The translations under genes and the position numbers were made by a program. The notes beneath the pieces were generated by a model. It was not told the DNA's origin and did no database searches. It saw only the letters and a program-made list of their open reading frames with translations. Shown in pieces: positions 63,385 to 64,000 of a stretch of 64,000 bases of DNA. Source of the stretch: Candidatus Obscuribacterales bacterium (GTDB lineage Bacteria; Cyanobacteriota; Vampirovibrionia; Obscuribacterales; Obscuribacteraceae); contig JAKFVQ010000013.1 in NCBI GenBank assembly GCA_021732085.1, positions 1 through 64,000 on the forward strand. Direction: 5' to 3'. The first letter of the stretch is position 1. The number at the start of each line of letters is the position of its first letter.

Positions 63385-64000
63385 ATGCCAGACCGCTTCG
63401 AGATAAATGCTAACAAGCTATCGTCAGAAGACTCACAACTTCTGTCAGCGCATCAAAACGGCTTAAGCGACAAGCTCTTGCTGGAAGCTGCTTTGCTTAC
63501 AGGTGGAGCCGGCGGTGGTTTCGTTAAGCGGGTCCAGGAAGCTTGGCAGAACCCTACTCTGACTGCCATTGAATTTGGCGGAGCTGCTGGATTAGCTGCC
63601 GGAATGAAACTTATGAGCGATGCCGGTGGTGCTTGGGGAAAAGCTGCACATGCCGTCGGCACCGTGGTCTTGATTGCCGGCGGTGCGGACGCTGCCAATC
63701 GCCTCTTTAAGACCGGGTCTGCAATGGCTGATACCTGGACAAATCCTCAGAATTACGAAGCCAACAAAGAAACCGTTGGCCGCTATCTTGGTTCGGCATT
63801 TTTTGATTACCCGCTTTTGGCGGCCGGTGGTTATGCTGGCGTGCGTGGTACCGAATTTGGTGTCGGCTTGAAAAACAAGTTGACTGGCGGAACGAAGCTA
63901 TCATCGTCCGAACTCGTTAGCAATCGCGCTGCGGATATGGCGGCCGCTGCCGAGGTAAAATTCGGCGAGATCGCCCAGGTCGTTCATAGCAAATTGCGAA
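63385..64000 (+). CDS. Partial protein with Gly/Ala-rich N-terminal module
   Basis: An open frame from the ATG at 63385 runs off the window with 205 complete codons. The protein begins MPDRFEINANKLSSEDSQLL. Residues about 50-150 form a Gly/Ala-rich, alternating hydrophobic region (TAIEFGGAAGLAAGMKLM, then AAHAVGTVVLIAGGADAANRLF and VGRYLGSAFFDYPLLAAGGYAGV). This resembles residues about 85-180 of the sedolisin protein at 6449 in order and spacing. The C-terminal domain lies outside the window, so no function is assigned. No strong ribosome-binding site is visible. Confidence 0.8.
   Translation, partial: MPDRFEINANKLSSEDSQLLSAHQNGLSDKLLLEAALLTGGAGGGFVKRVQEAWQNPTLTAIEFGGAAGLAAGMKLMSDAGGAWGKAAHAVGTVVLIAGGADAANRLFKTGSAMADTWTNPQNYEANKETVGRYLGSAFFDYPLLAAGGYAGVRGTEFGVGLKNKLTGGTKLSSSELVSNRAADMAAAAEVKFGEIAQVVHSKLR

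Overview
The window is a chromosomal segment of roughly 50% GC from a free-living, non-photosynthetic bacterium. It has a Tad/Flp pilus locus, a PilT ATPase, several Ser/Thr kinases fused to TPR repeats, FHA and zinc-ribbon proteins, DUF2029 (GT87) mannosyltransferase-like membrane enzymes, small secreted proteins and a giant FtsH relative. I see no photosynthesis genes, rRNA, tRNA or CRISPR array. From memory of gene content this fits the Vampirovibrionia/Melainabacteria (Candidatus Obscuribacter-like) sister group of Cyanobacteria. That is an inference and no database search was done.

Layout. 1-5.4 kb: a minus-strand operon of phage-tail-like, YD-repeat and transglutaminase-like/RHS proteins, preceded by about 1.1 kb without genes. 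6.4-10.5 kb: a sedolisin-type protease with an unusual N-terminal module, a small membrane protein and a TPR protein. 10.7-11.9 kb: pilT. 11.9-18.4 kb: an ATP-grasp enzyme and four polytopic membrane proteins, three of them GT87-like; two of the GT87 genes share an identical 18-bp promoter block. 18.4-21.7 kb: a tight operon of a squalene-cyclase-repeat protein, a Tat/lipoprotein DUF362 protein and an HTTM-like membrane protein. 22-30.5 kb: the Tad pilus locus (Flp pilin, CpaB, CpaE, CpaF, TadB, TadC, DUF192, prepilin peptidase).

30.8-33.8 kb: ridA and an operon of four exported proteins, two of them close paralogues. 34-41.5 kb: tsaD, zinc-ribbon and FHA proteins, a degenerate J-domain protein, a hypothetical, a phosphohexomutase, a TonB-C-like protein and an FtsB/DivIC-like protein. 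41.9-43.8 kb: a small exported protein and a CPBP protease. 44-53.7 kb: three membrane Ser/Thr kinases with long extracytoplasmic TPR regions. 53.9-57.6 kb: an FtsH-type protease with three tandem AAA+ modules and a small membrane protein upstream. 58-61 kb: two thioredoxins, an orphan histidine kinase and a small Cys-rich protein. 61.2-63.1 kb: an exported matrixin-like metalloprotease with TPRs. 63.4-64 kb: the start of a gene whose N-terminal module resembles that of the sedolisin gene.

The most unusual items are the triple-AAA FtsH, the three kinase-TPR receptors, a 106-bp inverted-repeat element present in two copies (22.6 and 41.5 kb), the duplicated GT87 promoter, the three-gene squalene-cyclase-like/DUF362/HTTM operon and the N-terminal module shared by genes at both ends of the window.
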